In this document: positions 26,201-34,900 of the stretch, piece by piece
Layout of the letters: each line of letters begins with the position of its first letter
Numbering within the stretch: the first letter of the stretch is position 1
Origin: G965202665 sp965243835
GTDB lineage: Bacteria; Actinomycetota; Acidimicrobiia; Spongiisociales; Spongiisociaceae
Direction: 5' to 3'
Assembly: GCA_965243835.1 (NCBI GenBank)
Contig: OZ251578.1
Span: forward strand, 558,001 to 622,000
DNA: 64,000 bases
Position numbers and translations under genes: made by a program
The notes under the pieces: generated by a model
What the model was told of the DNA's origin: nothing
What the model saw: the letters and a program-made list of their open reading frames with translations, nothing else
Database searches by the model: none

Positions 26201-26749
26201 CCCGTCGCGCTTGGTCCCGGTCCAGGTCGTCGGGGTCTTCCCCGTCGTCCTGGTCTTCTCCGTCATGGTCGGCGGGATCGCCGCCCTCGCGGTCGTCGTC
26301 GGCGTCGGATGGCGCCGTGCGTCGGTAGCCGTCTTGGTATGGGTTGAAGAAGTCGGTTATGGAGTCGGCTTGTTCTTGGGTGATCACTTCGTCGGCGACC
26401 AGGGCCGCCGGCAACTGCGCCGGGTCGTAGAAGTCGGCGTCCGCGTCGGTTATCCAGGCGGTGAGGGCCGGGATTTGGTCGTCGTTTGATGATGCCCATT
26501 GCCGCCGGCATGTGGAACTTGCGGGACGCGACCTCTTCGTAGGCGTCGTCCGTGTTCCATGCGGCAACGGCCTTGCGCGCGTCGTCCCGGTCGGCTCCGT
26601 CCCGGTCCAGCCGGTCACGGTCTTCCCCGTCCTGGTCGGCCTCGTCCTGGTTCAACCGCGTCGGCATCCCCGTTGCGGGCCGCGGCCGTCGCCGCGAACA
26701 AGGCGATCACGGTCAGCGGGCCGAGCGTCATCGTCAGTATCTTCCTCAT
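26201..26749 (-). pseudogene. broken secreted Asp-rich protein gene
   Basis: Three successive frames on this strand join into one protein-like sequence. First comes a signal peptide from ATG 26749 (MRKILTMTLGPLTVIALFAA). A second frame follows with NQDEADQDGEDRDRL and AWNTDDAYEEVASRKF. A third frame continues with TDADADFYDPAQLPAALV, VITQEQADSITDFF and an Asp-rich tail. At least two frameshifts are therefore needed. Composition and the VITQEQAD block suggest an exported acidic protein; I do not recognise the family. The breaks are not at homopolymer runs, so decay is likelier than phase variation. Confidence 0.5.
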
Positions 26750-26998
26750 TGCGGTTCCTTATACGCCGATCGATTTCTTCGATCGTGCGCCCAGCATCCT
26801 CCCCCTATCTTAAAAAAGTATGAGAGGAATCTAAGAGGGGGCTAAGAAAAATCGGCTCCCGGCCCGAAAAGGCGGCAATTTCACTGCGTCCCTGTTGCCG
26901 CCCGTTCCGTCCGGGCGGGGCGCGCCGTTCCGTCGCCCCCGGTCGGCATCCGGGGCGGGGCGCGCCGTTGCCTCTCCCGCACCCCGGCGGGGGAGGGG

Positions 26999-27004
26999 TA
27001 GGCT
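26999..27004 (+). promoter_or_regulatory. -10 box (TAGGCT), leaderless start
   Basis: TAGGCT ends 7 nt before ATG 27012. The layout matches leaderless transcription as at 2926 and 27735. The stretch 26750-26998 upstream holds no gene that I can support. Confidence 0.4.
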
Positions 27005-27011
27005 GGCGGGG

Positions 27012-27737
27012 ATGCAAGCCTTGCCCGCGTTGTTGGCCGGGGCGGCGGCTACCGCTTTTTTTGCGGAACTGCTCCTTTCCTATCGCGCCCGTCCCCGCCC
27101 GCACATCGCCGCCTACGCGGCCGGCGTCGGGTGCTTCGCCCTGGCCTGCTGGGCCCTGGCGGCGGGGGTGGCGGGAGGGTGGACTTCCGCCTCCTACCGG
27201 ATTTTTTTCCTGTTCGGGGGGATCGTCAACATCCCGCTTTTGGCCCTGGGATCGATGTTTCTGGTAGTGGGCCGCCGGGCCGGGCATGCGATGTTGCTGT
27301 TGCTGTTCCCCTTCTTCGCCATCGCCGCGCCCATGACCATCGGGACCCCGTTCGACGCCGGGCCTTTGCCCATGGACGGGGTGCCGCCCGGTCGGGAGGT
27401 GTGGGCGGAAATGTTCGGGCCCCGCCTGTGGGCGGCCATCGGGGGCGGAACCGGGTCGGTCATCCTGATCGGGCTGGCCGTTGCGTCGGCGGTGCGTTTC
27501 TGGCGTTCCAACCGGCGGGTGGTGTGGGGTTCCCTGTGCATCGCGGCGGGCACTTTGGCGGCCGCCGTCGGGGGCAGCATCCTGGTTTTGGGGGAGCAGG
27601 CTTCCTTCGGGGTCTCGCTGTTGGCGGCGGTGGTTTGCATCTGGGCCGGTTACCGCATCGCCTCCGGCGCCCGTTCCCGATCCGGCGGCGCCTCCGAGAG
27701 GGCCTCCGGGGGGGCGGAGGAGACGGTCCCCGGTTAG
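27012..27737 (+). CDS. polytopic membrane protein, unknown function
   Basis: The 241-residue protein has about seven hydrophobic segments, the first at about residues 4-20 (LLAGAAATAFFAELLL), others near 35-60, 75-95, 100-120, 155-175, 185-205 and 205-220. A short loop near 120-145 contains TPFDAGPLPMDGVPPG. I do not recognise the family. The open frame extends upstream to 26895, but ATG 27012 follows a -10-like box and begins the hydrophobic part. It lies 11 nt before deoC, though deoC has its own -10-like element. Confidence 0.65.
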   Translation: MQALPALLAGAAATAFFAELLLSYRARPRPHIAAYAAGVGCFALACWALAAGVAGGWTSASYRIFFLFGGIVNIPLLALGSMFLVVGRRAGHAMLLLLFPFFAIAAPMTIGTPFDAGPLPMDGVPPGREVWAEMFGPRLWAAIGGGTGSVILIGLAVASAVRFWRSNRRVVWGSLCIAAGTLAAAVGGSILVLGEQASFGVSLLAAVVCIWAGYRIASGARSRSGGASERASGGAEETVPG

Positions 27738-27740
27738 GCT
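27735..27740 (+). promoter_or_regulatory. -10 box (TAGGCT), leaderless start
   Basis: TAGGCT overlaps the stop codon of the membrane-protein gene and ends 8 nt before ATG 27749 of deoC. There is no Shine-Dalgarno-like sequence, which supports a leaderless start. Confidence 0.4.
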
Positions 27741-27748
27741 GGCGGTTG

Positions 27749-28708
27749 ATGTTGCAAGCCCTCCCCCCGGCGCCCCCGCCCCTGCTCGGCCCGACCCCGG
27801 CCGCGCAGGCCGTCCGCTCCTATCTGGAGGCGGTTCCCCCGGTGGACGAGACGGGGGCGGCGGAGCGGGCGGCGGCCCTGGCCTCCCGGTCGGTGAAACG
27901 GGAGTCGAAACGGGAGGCGTTGCGACTGGCGGTGCGGATGTGCGACCTGACCACCTTGGAGGGCGGGGACACCCCCGGCAAAATACGGCAACTGGCGGCC
28001 AAAGCCGTCCGGCCCGACCCGACCGACCCGTCGGTTCCGGCCGTGGCCGCCCTGTGCGTTTATCCGACGATGGTCCCGCACGCGGTCGCGGCCCTGCGGG
28101 GGAGCGGGGTGGCGACGGCGTCGGTGGCCGCCGGGTTTCCGTCCGGGCAGACCCCGCGCCCGGTGCGGGTGGAGGAGGCGGAGCGGGCGGCGGAAGCGGG
28201 GGCGGACGAAATCGACATGGTCATCAACCGGGGGGCGTTCCTGTCCGGCGACTTCCCGGCGGTGTACGAGGAAATCGCGGAGGTGAAGCAGGCGGCGGGC
28301 GGGGCCTGTCTGAAAGTTATTCTGGAAACCGGGGAGCTGGCGACCTATGACAACGTGCGCCGGGCCTCCATGCTGGCCATGGCCGCCGGGGCCGATTTCA
28401 TCAAGACCTCCACCGGCAAGGTTTCCCCGGCCGCCACCCGCCCGGTCACGTTGGTGATGCTGGAGGCTATCCGGGACTTCCGCGACCTTACCGGGCGGGA
28501 GGTGGGGATGAAACCGGCGGGCGGGATACGCGTCGCCCGGGAAGCGGTGCGTTATCTGGTGTTGCTGTCGGAGACGCTGGGGACGGCGTGGATGACCCCG
28601 GCCCGGTTCCGGTTCGGGGCTTCCTCCCTGCTCAACGATTTGCTGATGCAGTTGCGCTGGTTGCGGGACGGCCGCTATCAGTCCCCCGACCATTTCACCA
28701 GGGACTAG
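27749..28708 (+). CDS. deoC: deoxyribose-phosphate aldolase
   Basis: The 319-residue protein is the DeoC aldolase that splits 2-deoxyribose 5-phosphate into glyceraldehyde 3-phosphate and acetaldehyde. Conserved parts are CDLTTLEG (about 69), GFPSGQ, EIDMVIN (about 152), KVILETG (about 187) and FIKTSTGK (Schiff-base Lys, about 217), then KPAGGIR. The N-terminal ~45 residues are an extension relative to short bacterial DeoC, as in animal-like forms. Two aldehyde dehydrogenase genes follow and could oxidise the acetaldehyde. Nucleoside phosphorylases at 12048-13622 could supply the substrate. Confidence 0.9.
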   Translation: MLQALPPAPPPLLGPTPAAQAVRSYLEAVPPVDETGAAERAAALASRSVKRESKREALRLAVRMCDLTTLEGGDTPGKIRQLAAKAVRPDPTDPSVPAVAALCVYPTMVPHAVAALRGSGVATASVAAGFPSGQTPRPVRVEEAERAAEAGADEIDMVINRGAFLSGDFPAVYEEIAEVKQAAGGACLKVILETGELATYDNVRRASMLAMAAGADFIKTSTGKVSPAATRPVTLVMLEAIRDFRDLTGREVGMKPAGGIRVAREAVRYLVLLSETLGTAWMTPARFRFGASSLLNDLLMQLRWLRDGRYQSPDHFTRD

Positions 28709-28720
28709 GGGAGCGGGGCG

Positions 28721-30238
28721 ATGGACGAGTCGGGCGCCGGGGCGGGCGGGGGAGCGGGCGCCGGGGCGGGCGTTCCCGCTCCCGTTTCTCCGGAGCCGGC
28801 CGCTTTGGAATACGTCTCCGCGCGGGAAGCGGCCGACCTGGCCGACATCGAAGCCCGCTACGACCTGTGGATCGACGGGGCCCCCGCCGCTCCGCTTTCC
28901 GGACGTTATATTCCCACCCTCAACCCGGCCACCGAGGAAACCCTGGCCCTGACGGCGGAGGGCGGGGAGGAGGACGTAGCGGCCGCAACGGCCGCCGCCC
29001 GCCGGGCCTACGACAAGACGTGGGGAAAGCTATCCCCCGGGGAGCGTTCCAAATTCCTGTTCCGCATCGCCCGCATGGTGCAGGAGCGGTCCCGGGAGTT
29101 GGCGGTGCTGGAAACCCTGGACGGGGGCAAACCCATCAAAGAATCCCGGGATTTCGACTTGCCGCTGGCCGCCGCCCATTTCTTCTACTACGCCGGCTGG
29201 GCCGACAAACTGGAGTTCGCCTTCCCCGGCCTGGATCATCGACCGCTGGGAGTGGCGGGGCAGATCATCCCCTGGAACTTCCCGTTGCTGATGCTGGCCT
29301 GGAAAGTCGCCCCGGCTCTGGCGGCGGGCAACACGGTGGTGTTGAAACCGGCGGAAACCACTCCGCTCACCGCCTTGGCCTTCGCCCGCTTGACCGCCGA
29401 GGCGGGTTTGCCGCCGGGAGTTTTCAACGTGGTGACCGGAGGCGGGGAAACCGGGGCGGCGACGGCGGGCCATCCGGGGGTGGACAAGGTGGCTTTCACC
29501 GGTTCCACCGCGGTAGGCAAACAAATTCAGGAGCGGCTGGCCGGGTCCGGCAAACGGCTGACTTTGGAGTTGGGCGGCAAAGCCCCGCACGTGATCTTCG
29601 ACGACGCCCCGGTGGATCAGGCGGTGGAAGGGGTGATAAACGGCATTTTTTTCAACCAGGGGCATGTATGTTGCGCCGGCAGCAGGTTGCTGGTGCAGGA
29701 ACCGGTTTACGAGTCGTTTCTGGACCGGCTGAAAAGGCGTTTGGCTACTTTGCGGGTGGGCGATCCGCTGGACAAGAACACCGACGTGGGGGCGGTCAAC
29801 AGCCGGGAGCAGTTGCACAAGATCAGCCGGCTGGCGGAGTCGGGGAAGGAGGAGGGGGCGGAGATGTTCCAGCCGGCCTGTTCCCTGCCGGAACGGGGTT
29901 TCTGGTTTCCGCCCACCTTGTTCACCGGAGTGTCGCAGAGCCACCGCATCGCCCAGGAAGAGATTTTCGGGCCGGTGCTGTCCATTATGACCTTTCGCAC
30001 CCCCGAGGAGGCGGTGGACAAGGCCAACAACACCCCCTACGGGCTGTCGGCCGGGGTGTGGACTTCCAAAGGCTCCCGCATTCTGTGGATGGCGGACCGG
30101 TTGCGGGCGGGGGTGGTGTGGGCCAACACCTACAACAAGTTCGACCCGGCTTCCCCCTTCGGCGGTTTCCGGGAGTCCGGTTTCGGCCGGGAGGGGGGTC
30201 GGCACGGGCTCCTGCCTTATCTGCGGGGCGGGATATGA
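28721..30238 (+). CDS. aldehyde dehydrogenase
   Basis: The 505-residue NAD(P)-dependent aldehyde dehydrogenase has a Gly/Ala-rich N-terminal tail (to about 25), IIPWNFPLL (about 183), LKPAETTPLTAL, FTGSTAVGK (about 260), LELGGKAPH (general base Glu, about 282), and GHVCCAGSR with the catalytic Cys (about 316). EEIFGPVLS and NNTPYGL are also present. It lies 12 nt after deoC, so acetaldehyde oxidation to acetate is the likely job. The next gene starts in an ATGA overlap. Confidence 0.9.
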   Translation: MDESGAGAGGGAGAGAGVPAPVSPEPAALEYVSAREAADLADIEARYDLWIDGAPAAPLSGRYIPTLNPATEETLALTAEGGEEDVAAATAAARRAYDKTWGKLSPGERSKFLFRIARMVQERSRELAVLETLDGGKPIKESRDFDLPLAAAHFFYYAGWADKLEFAFPGLDHRPLGVAGQIIPWNFPLLMLAWKVAPALAAGNTVVLKPAETTPLTALAFARLTAEAGLPPGVFNVVTGGGETGAATAGHPGVDKVAFTGSTAVGKQIQERLAGSGKRLTLELGGKAPHVIFDDAPVDQAVEGVINGIFFNQGHVCCAGSRLLVQEPVYESFLDRLKRRLATLRVGDPLDKNTDVGAVNSREQLHKISRLAESGKEEGAEMFQPACSLPERGFWFPPTLFTGVSQSHRIAQEEIFGPVLSIMTFRTPEEAVDKANNTPYGLSAGVWTSKGSRILWMADRLRAGVVWANTYNKFDPASPFGGFRESGFGREGGRHGLLPYLRGGI

Positions 30239-31101
30239 ACCGGTTGCCGGTGCGCAAAACCCACAAGTTGTTCGTGGGCGGGGAGTTTCCCCGTTCCGAG
30301 TCGGGGCGTTCCTATCCGGCCTTGGACAACCGGGGGGAAGTGGCGGCCCGGGTGGCGGCCGCTTCCCGCAAAGACCTGCGGGAGGCGGTGCGGGCGGCCC
30401 GCGCCGCGCAACCCGGCTGGGCGGGGCGCTCCGGTTACAACCGGGGGCAGATCCTCTACCGGGCGGCGGAGATGCTGGAAGACCGCAAACTGGACCTGGC
30501 GGAGCAGGTGCGCATCGGCGGCATGAGCCGCCACCGGGCCGAACGGCAGGTGAACATTTCCATCGACCGGCTGGTGTGGTATGCGGGGTGGGCGGACAAG
30601 TTCGCGCAGGTGTTCGGCAACCTGAACCCGGTGTCGGGGCCGTTTTTCAACATTTCCGCGCCGGAGCCGACCGGGGTGGTGGGGATCATCGCCCCCGAGG
30701 AGCCGTCCCTGCTGGGGTTGGTGTCGCGCACCGCCCCGGCGGTGGTTTCCGGCAACACGGCGGTGGCGCTGGCCTCCGAACGCTGGCCCATTCCCGCCGC
30801 GGCTTTCGCCGAAGCCCTGGCCGTCGCGGATCTGCCCGCCGGAGTGATCAACATTTTGACCGGCCCCCGGGGGGAAACGGCCCCCCATCTGGCCTCCCAC
30901 CTGGATGTGAACGCCTTGGACGCCTACGGGGCGCCCCCGGAGATGCGGGAGATGCTGGAACGGGAGGCGGCGGCGGGCGTGAAACGGGTGGTGGCTCCGC
31001 CCTCCGAACTGCCCAACTGGAACGGATCCCGGGCGCAAAGCCCCTACTTCATAGCCGCCTTCACCGAAATCAAAACCGTCTGGCACCCCAAAGGCCGCTA
31101 A
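30235..31101 (+). CDS. short aldehyde dehydrogenase-like protein
   Basis: The 288-residue protein aligns with the N-terminal cofactor half of aldehyde dehydrogenases (KLFVGGEFPRSESG, IIAPEEPSLLGL, SGNTAVALAS, LPAGVINILTG). It lacks the second half with the Glu-Gly-Gly and Cys catalytic segments. Instead it ends with a short tail containing FTEIKTVWHP. It overlaps the full-size dehydrogenase by 4 nt (ATGA). It may be a non-catalytic partner of that enzyme; I know short partners from other actinobacterial deoC loci, but the role is inference. No internal stop suggests simple decay. Confidence 0.75.
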   Translation: MNRLPVRKTHKLFVGGEFPRSESGRSYPALDNRGEVAARVAAASRKDLREAVRAARAAQPGWAGRSGYNRGQILYRAAEMLEDRKLDLAEQVRIGGMSRHRAERQVNISIDRLVWYAGWADKFAQVFGNLNPVSGPFFNISAPEPTGVVGIIAPEEPSLLGLVSRTAPAVVSGNTAVALASERWPIPAAAFAEALAVADLPAGVINILTGPRGETAPHLASHLDVNALDAYGAPPEMREMLEREAAAGVKRVVAPPSELPNWNGSRAQSPYFIAAFTEIKTVWHPKGR

Positions 31102-31145
31102 GGATGTAGAGTAGGCCGCTACGCTCTCACGGACGGGGAGAGGGG

Positions 31146-31502
31146 ATGGAAGAGGTGAGGGACCCGGCGCCGGGCAAGATACCGACCATCGCCGACATAC
31201 GGGACCTGCTGGGACCTCCTTTGGCGGACTGCGGGGCCGACAAGGCGGTGGTGTTCGGTTCCTACGCCCGCGGCGACGCCCACGAGCGCAGCGACCTGGA
31301 TATGATCGTGGTTTCCGACACCGACAAACGGTTTCTGCAACGTATCGAGGATTACTGGCCGGTGTTCCATGCTTGGTGGACTCTGCGCAAAAGTTTCGAC
31401 CTGCTGGTGTACACGCCGGAGGAAATCGCCCACATGCAAGCCCGCGGCAACCCCTTCATCGACAAGGTCCTCAGCGAGGGCGTGGTCATTTACGAGCGGT
31501 GA
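31146..31502 (+). CDS. minimal nucleotidyltransferase (MNT domain)
   Basis: The 118-residue protein carries the nucleotidyltransferase signature GSYARGDAHERSDLDMIV (about 38-55), matching GS-x3-G-x5-SD-x-D-x-V. Such small proteins are often the MntA antitoxin that adenylylates a HEPN toxin, but no HEPN gene is beside it. The start ATG 31146 follows GGGGAGAGGGG. It could also be a stand-alone DNA polymerase beta-like nucleotidyltransferase. Confidence 0.75.
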   Translation: MEEVRDPAPGKIPTIADIRDLLGPPLADCGADKAVVFGSYARGDAHERSDLDMIVVSDTDKRFLQRIEDYWPVFHAWWTLRKSFDLLVYTPEEIAHMQARGNPFIDKVLSEGVVIYER

Positions 31503-31784
31503 CCCCCGCCGATAAACCGTCCCCCCTTTTGCCTTCCGCCCGACAAACCCTAAACCTCAACATGAACCCTCACCTCGCCGGGGCGGGGCGGTCGGGGCCG
31601 GACCGGGAAACCCGGGCGCCTTCACGGCCGCGGTAGCGACCGCACCTGCTGGGCCTGCTCCGGGCTCTCCCCGACGCAACCCGTCGTCCATGACTGACGC
31701 TCCGTCGGTAGCCGCGGAGGTGCCGTCGACCGTCACTCTTCGCTTGGCGAACGCGAGGGCGATGGGGCGGATTTTTGGATTGAC
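31503..31784 (+). other. intergenic, no gene recognised
   Basis: No credible gene was found here. Short open frames on both strands have no family resemblance. The phase-variable promoter at 31785 and its 5' untranslated region follow. Confidence 0.5.
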
Positions 31785-31812
31785 TTGACAAATAGGGGGG
31801 GGGGGGTAGCGT
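31785..31812 (+). promoter_or_regulatory. poly-G-spacer promoter of SLH/FG-GAP gene
   Basis: TTGACA (31785-31790) and TAGCGT (31807-31812) are separated by 16 nt. Of these, 31795-31806 are 12 consecutive G, preceded by AATA. The start codon is about 100 nt downstream. The same module, with near-identical sequence across the -35, tract and -10, precedes the three giant paralogues, while the 5' untranslated region here is unrelated to theirs. Confidence 0.75.
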
Positions 31813-31910
31813 TTTGCCTGTTGCTCGCTGGCGGCGTGTGTTCGGCGGGCGGCTGGTAGGGCCGGGGACTTGGAGCCGGCCGGAAATATCGATGGAAAGG
31901 ATGGTGTGCT

Positions 31911-34900
31911 ATGACGGCGCGCGTGTTTGGTAAGCGTTTGGTGATTGGTTTGGGTGTGTTGGGTTTGGTTGCGGGTTTGTTGGGCGCGGGCCCGGAGGGG
32001 GCGTTGGGTGTGCATGGGGAGGATGATGATGTGGATTTTGAGCCGTTGTATTCGGCGTGCGTGGGCGCGGCGGCGGAGTCGTTTGGGTTTGAGGACACGG
32101 TGGGGACGGCCGCGGAGGAGTCGATTGATTGCATTGCGCATTATGGGGTGACGACGGGCCGGTCGGCGACGGTGTACGCGCCGCGGGAGTCGGTGTTGCG
32201 GTGGCAGATGGCGTTGTTTATCGCCCGGGCGGCGGGTCCGGCGGGGATCGTGTTGGAGAGCCCGGCGGAGGATCAGGGCTTCGCCGACATCGGGGGCGTG
32301 AGTTCTGCGGCGCGTAATGCGATTAATGGTTTGGCGAAGGCGGGGATTATGGCGGGCACGTCGGCGACGACGTTCAGCCCCAACGCGTCGGTCACGCGCG
32401 GTTCCATGGCGGTGTTGCTGGACGCGTTGGTGCGGGAGGCGCGGCCGGGGGCGGGGGCGTTTGGGGGCGCGGACGGGTTTTCGGATGTGGTTTGGGACAA
32501 TCCGGGGGTGTTTAATGACATTAGCAGGGTGTCGTTGTCTACGTATAACGCGATTGGGCGTATTTACGAGTTGGGGATTACCAAGGGGGTGGGGGATCAT
32601 GAGTATGGGCCGGAGCGGTTGGTGACGCGGGCGCAGATGGCGGCGTTCATCGCCCGGGCGTTGGCGCATACCGCGGCTCGTCCGGCGGGTGTGTCGGTTC
32701 AGGCGGAGAAGGATTTGTTGAAGGGGACGGGGGATTCGGCGGCGTTGGTGGTGTCGGTGAGGGACGCCGCGTTCCAGCCGGTGGTGGACGCTCCGGTGGA
32801 CGTATTCCGCGCCGCGGCCGATGATGACGTGTTCGGGGAGGACGGCGCCTGTGTCTCCGACAAGGTCACGTCGTTGACGGGTTCGGGCAAGTGCCGGATT
32901 GACGTGGGGGATGAGCAGACCGACCTTTCCGGGGATGTAACCGCCCTGTCCCTGGGCGGGGTTGCGGCTGACACCACGGTGTGGGCTTGGACCGGCGACA
33001 TCGGCGACGACTACGATTCGGACGACACCGTCGCCGCGCAGGCGACGGTGGGGTACGCCAAAGCGGCCAACGGGCTATTAGTTACCGACAACTTGGCGGA
33101 GGGGCAAACCAAGCTGGAGTTCGGGGAGACCGCCTCGATTGTCATTCAGGTGGTGGATGAGGATGATAAGGCGGTGCCGGAAAGCGGCCACCGGGTGACC
33201 GTCGCCCAAGAGGTAACCGCGGGGGATAGTTCCAATTCTTCTTCCCGGACGATGTCCACCGACGGGGACGGGAAGATCGCGTTGGAGTTCACCCAGACCG
33301 ACCCCGATACCGAGACGGGGGATACCGCGTCGGTGGTGTTGACGCTCAGCGACCCACCCGACGAACTTCCGTTGCGGGACGAAGACGGCAAAACGTTCAC
33401 CGCCAAGACCTACGCATGGGCTGACGAGGATCCCGAGCCCACCCACCTGGTGTTGGAGCAACGGTTCGATTCCGCCGAGGCCTCCGATGAGGGGCCGGGG
33501 GCGGGGGCTTCCCTGACCGCCACCCTCACCGACCAGTTCGGTGCTCCCATAAGGGGCCAGACCATCCATTTCTGGTCGGACGACCCGGTAGGAGTGGGCG
33601 AAGAGTCCGAAGACACGTATTTGCCTTGGATGCGGAGCGTTCTGGCCGGGGAGGCGCGCGGATTCCATATCCGTTTGCATTTCACGATACTGCACAATCT
33701 GATCAGCGAAGCCCGTTACCAGCGCACCACCAACCGGTCCGGACAGGCCATCTTGTCCTACAACCGCGATGCCGACACGTCCGTGATCGAGACGGTGCGG
33801 GCGCGGCTGATACGTGGAGACGATGATCTCACCACCGTGGACAGTGAGGACCCGCCGGACTTGCTAAGCGAGAAGTTGTCGTTCTACTGGGCCCGCGATC
33901 TGGGCGATAGGGAGGCGGCCTCCGGTCGGATTCTGGTGAAAGAGATGGACGCCCGGCGGGTGGTGTTCGCCGACGAGGAGGGAGGGGTGAGGAGGATCGC
34001 CTACGACGGCAACGACCAGTTCCGCATCGACGGGGCCCCGCAGGTGATGGCCGAATTCGAGAAATTCCTGGATGAAACCGCCGCCCACCTCGATGTAACC
34101 TCCTACACCGAGGATCCCGGCAAGGTCAGCTCCATCGGCGCCTCGTCGGAATGGCCGCAAGTGGACCTGTCCGCCGTACCGGTGCCGGAAGCCACCGGGC
34201 TGACCATTTCCAGCCTGAACAACGGCCACGTGCACTACGCGACGGACGGGGACACGATCGTGGTCGGCTCCTTCCGGGAGAACAACTACGCCGGGGCGGT
34301 GTACGTGTACGACGGAGTGGACGACCCGACGCCGACCAAGTTGACGGCGCCCACCCCCCAACCCGGCACATTCACCGACGACTACACCACCACGACCTGG
34401 TGGAACAAACCGTGGGAGTTGAACTTGCCTACTTCCGGCGGAGCGTTCGGATGGGCGGTGGACATCCGCGGCGACACCCTGGTAGTCGGCGAGCCGGGCC
34501 GGCACAGCGCCCGCATGCTCAGCAGAGGCTCCCCCACTCCCTTGGCAGGGCCGGCTACGGACGGGGCGGTTTACGTCTACGTCAGGAACGATTCCGGCGA
34601 CTGGAATCTGGACGCCACCCTGACCGCGATCGGCTCCATGTTACGCGGCGGACCCTTGGCGTTGAACCATAACGGAGCCTTTGGGTTTGAGTTGGGCCGG
34701 GCGGTGGCCGTTTCCGAAGACGAAACCAGCGTCGCGGCCAGCGCCCCCCGGTTTTTCGCCACCGGGAAGCCGATAGGCGGGGTGTTCCTGTTTGCGCGCC
34801 CCGACCAGGCCAGCCGCAATGTTGCCGCCGACGGGATGTGGGACGATGACAATGGATCCTCCTCGCCCCGGTTGGATCCGACGACTGGTTATTTGAACTA

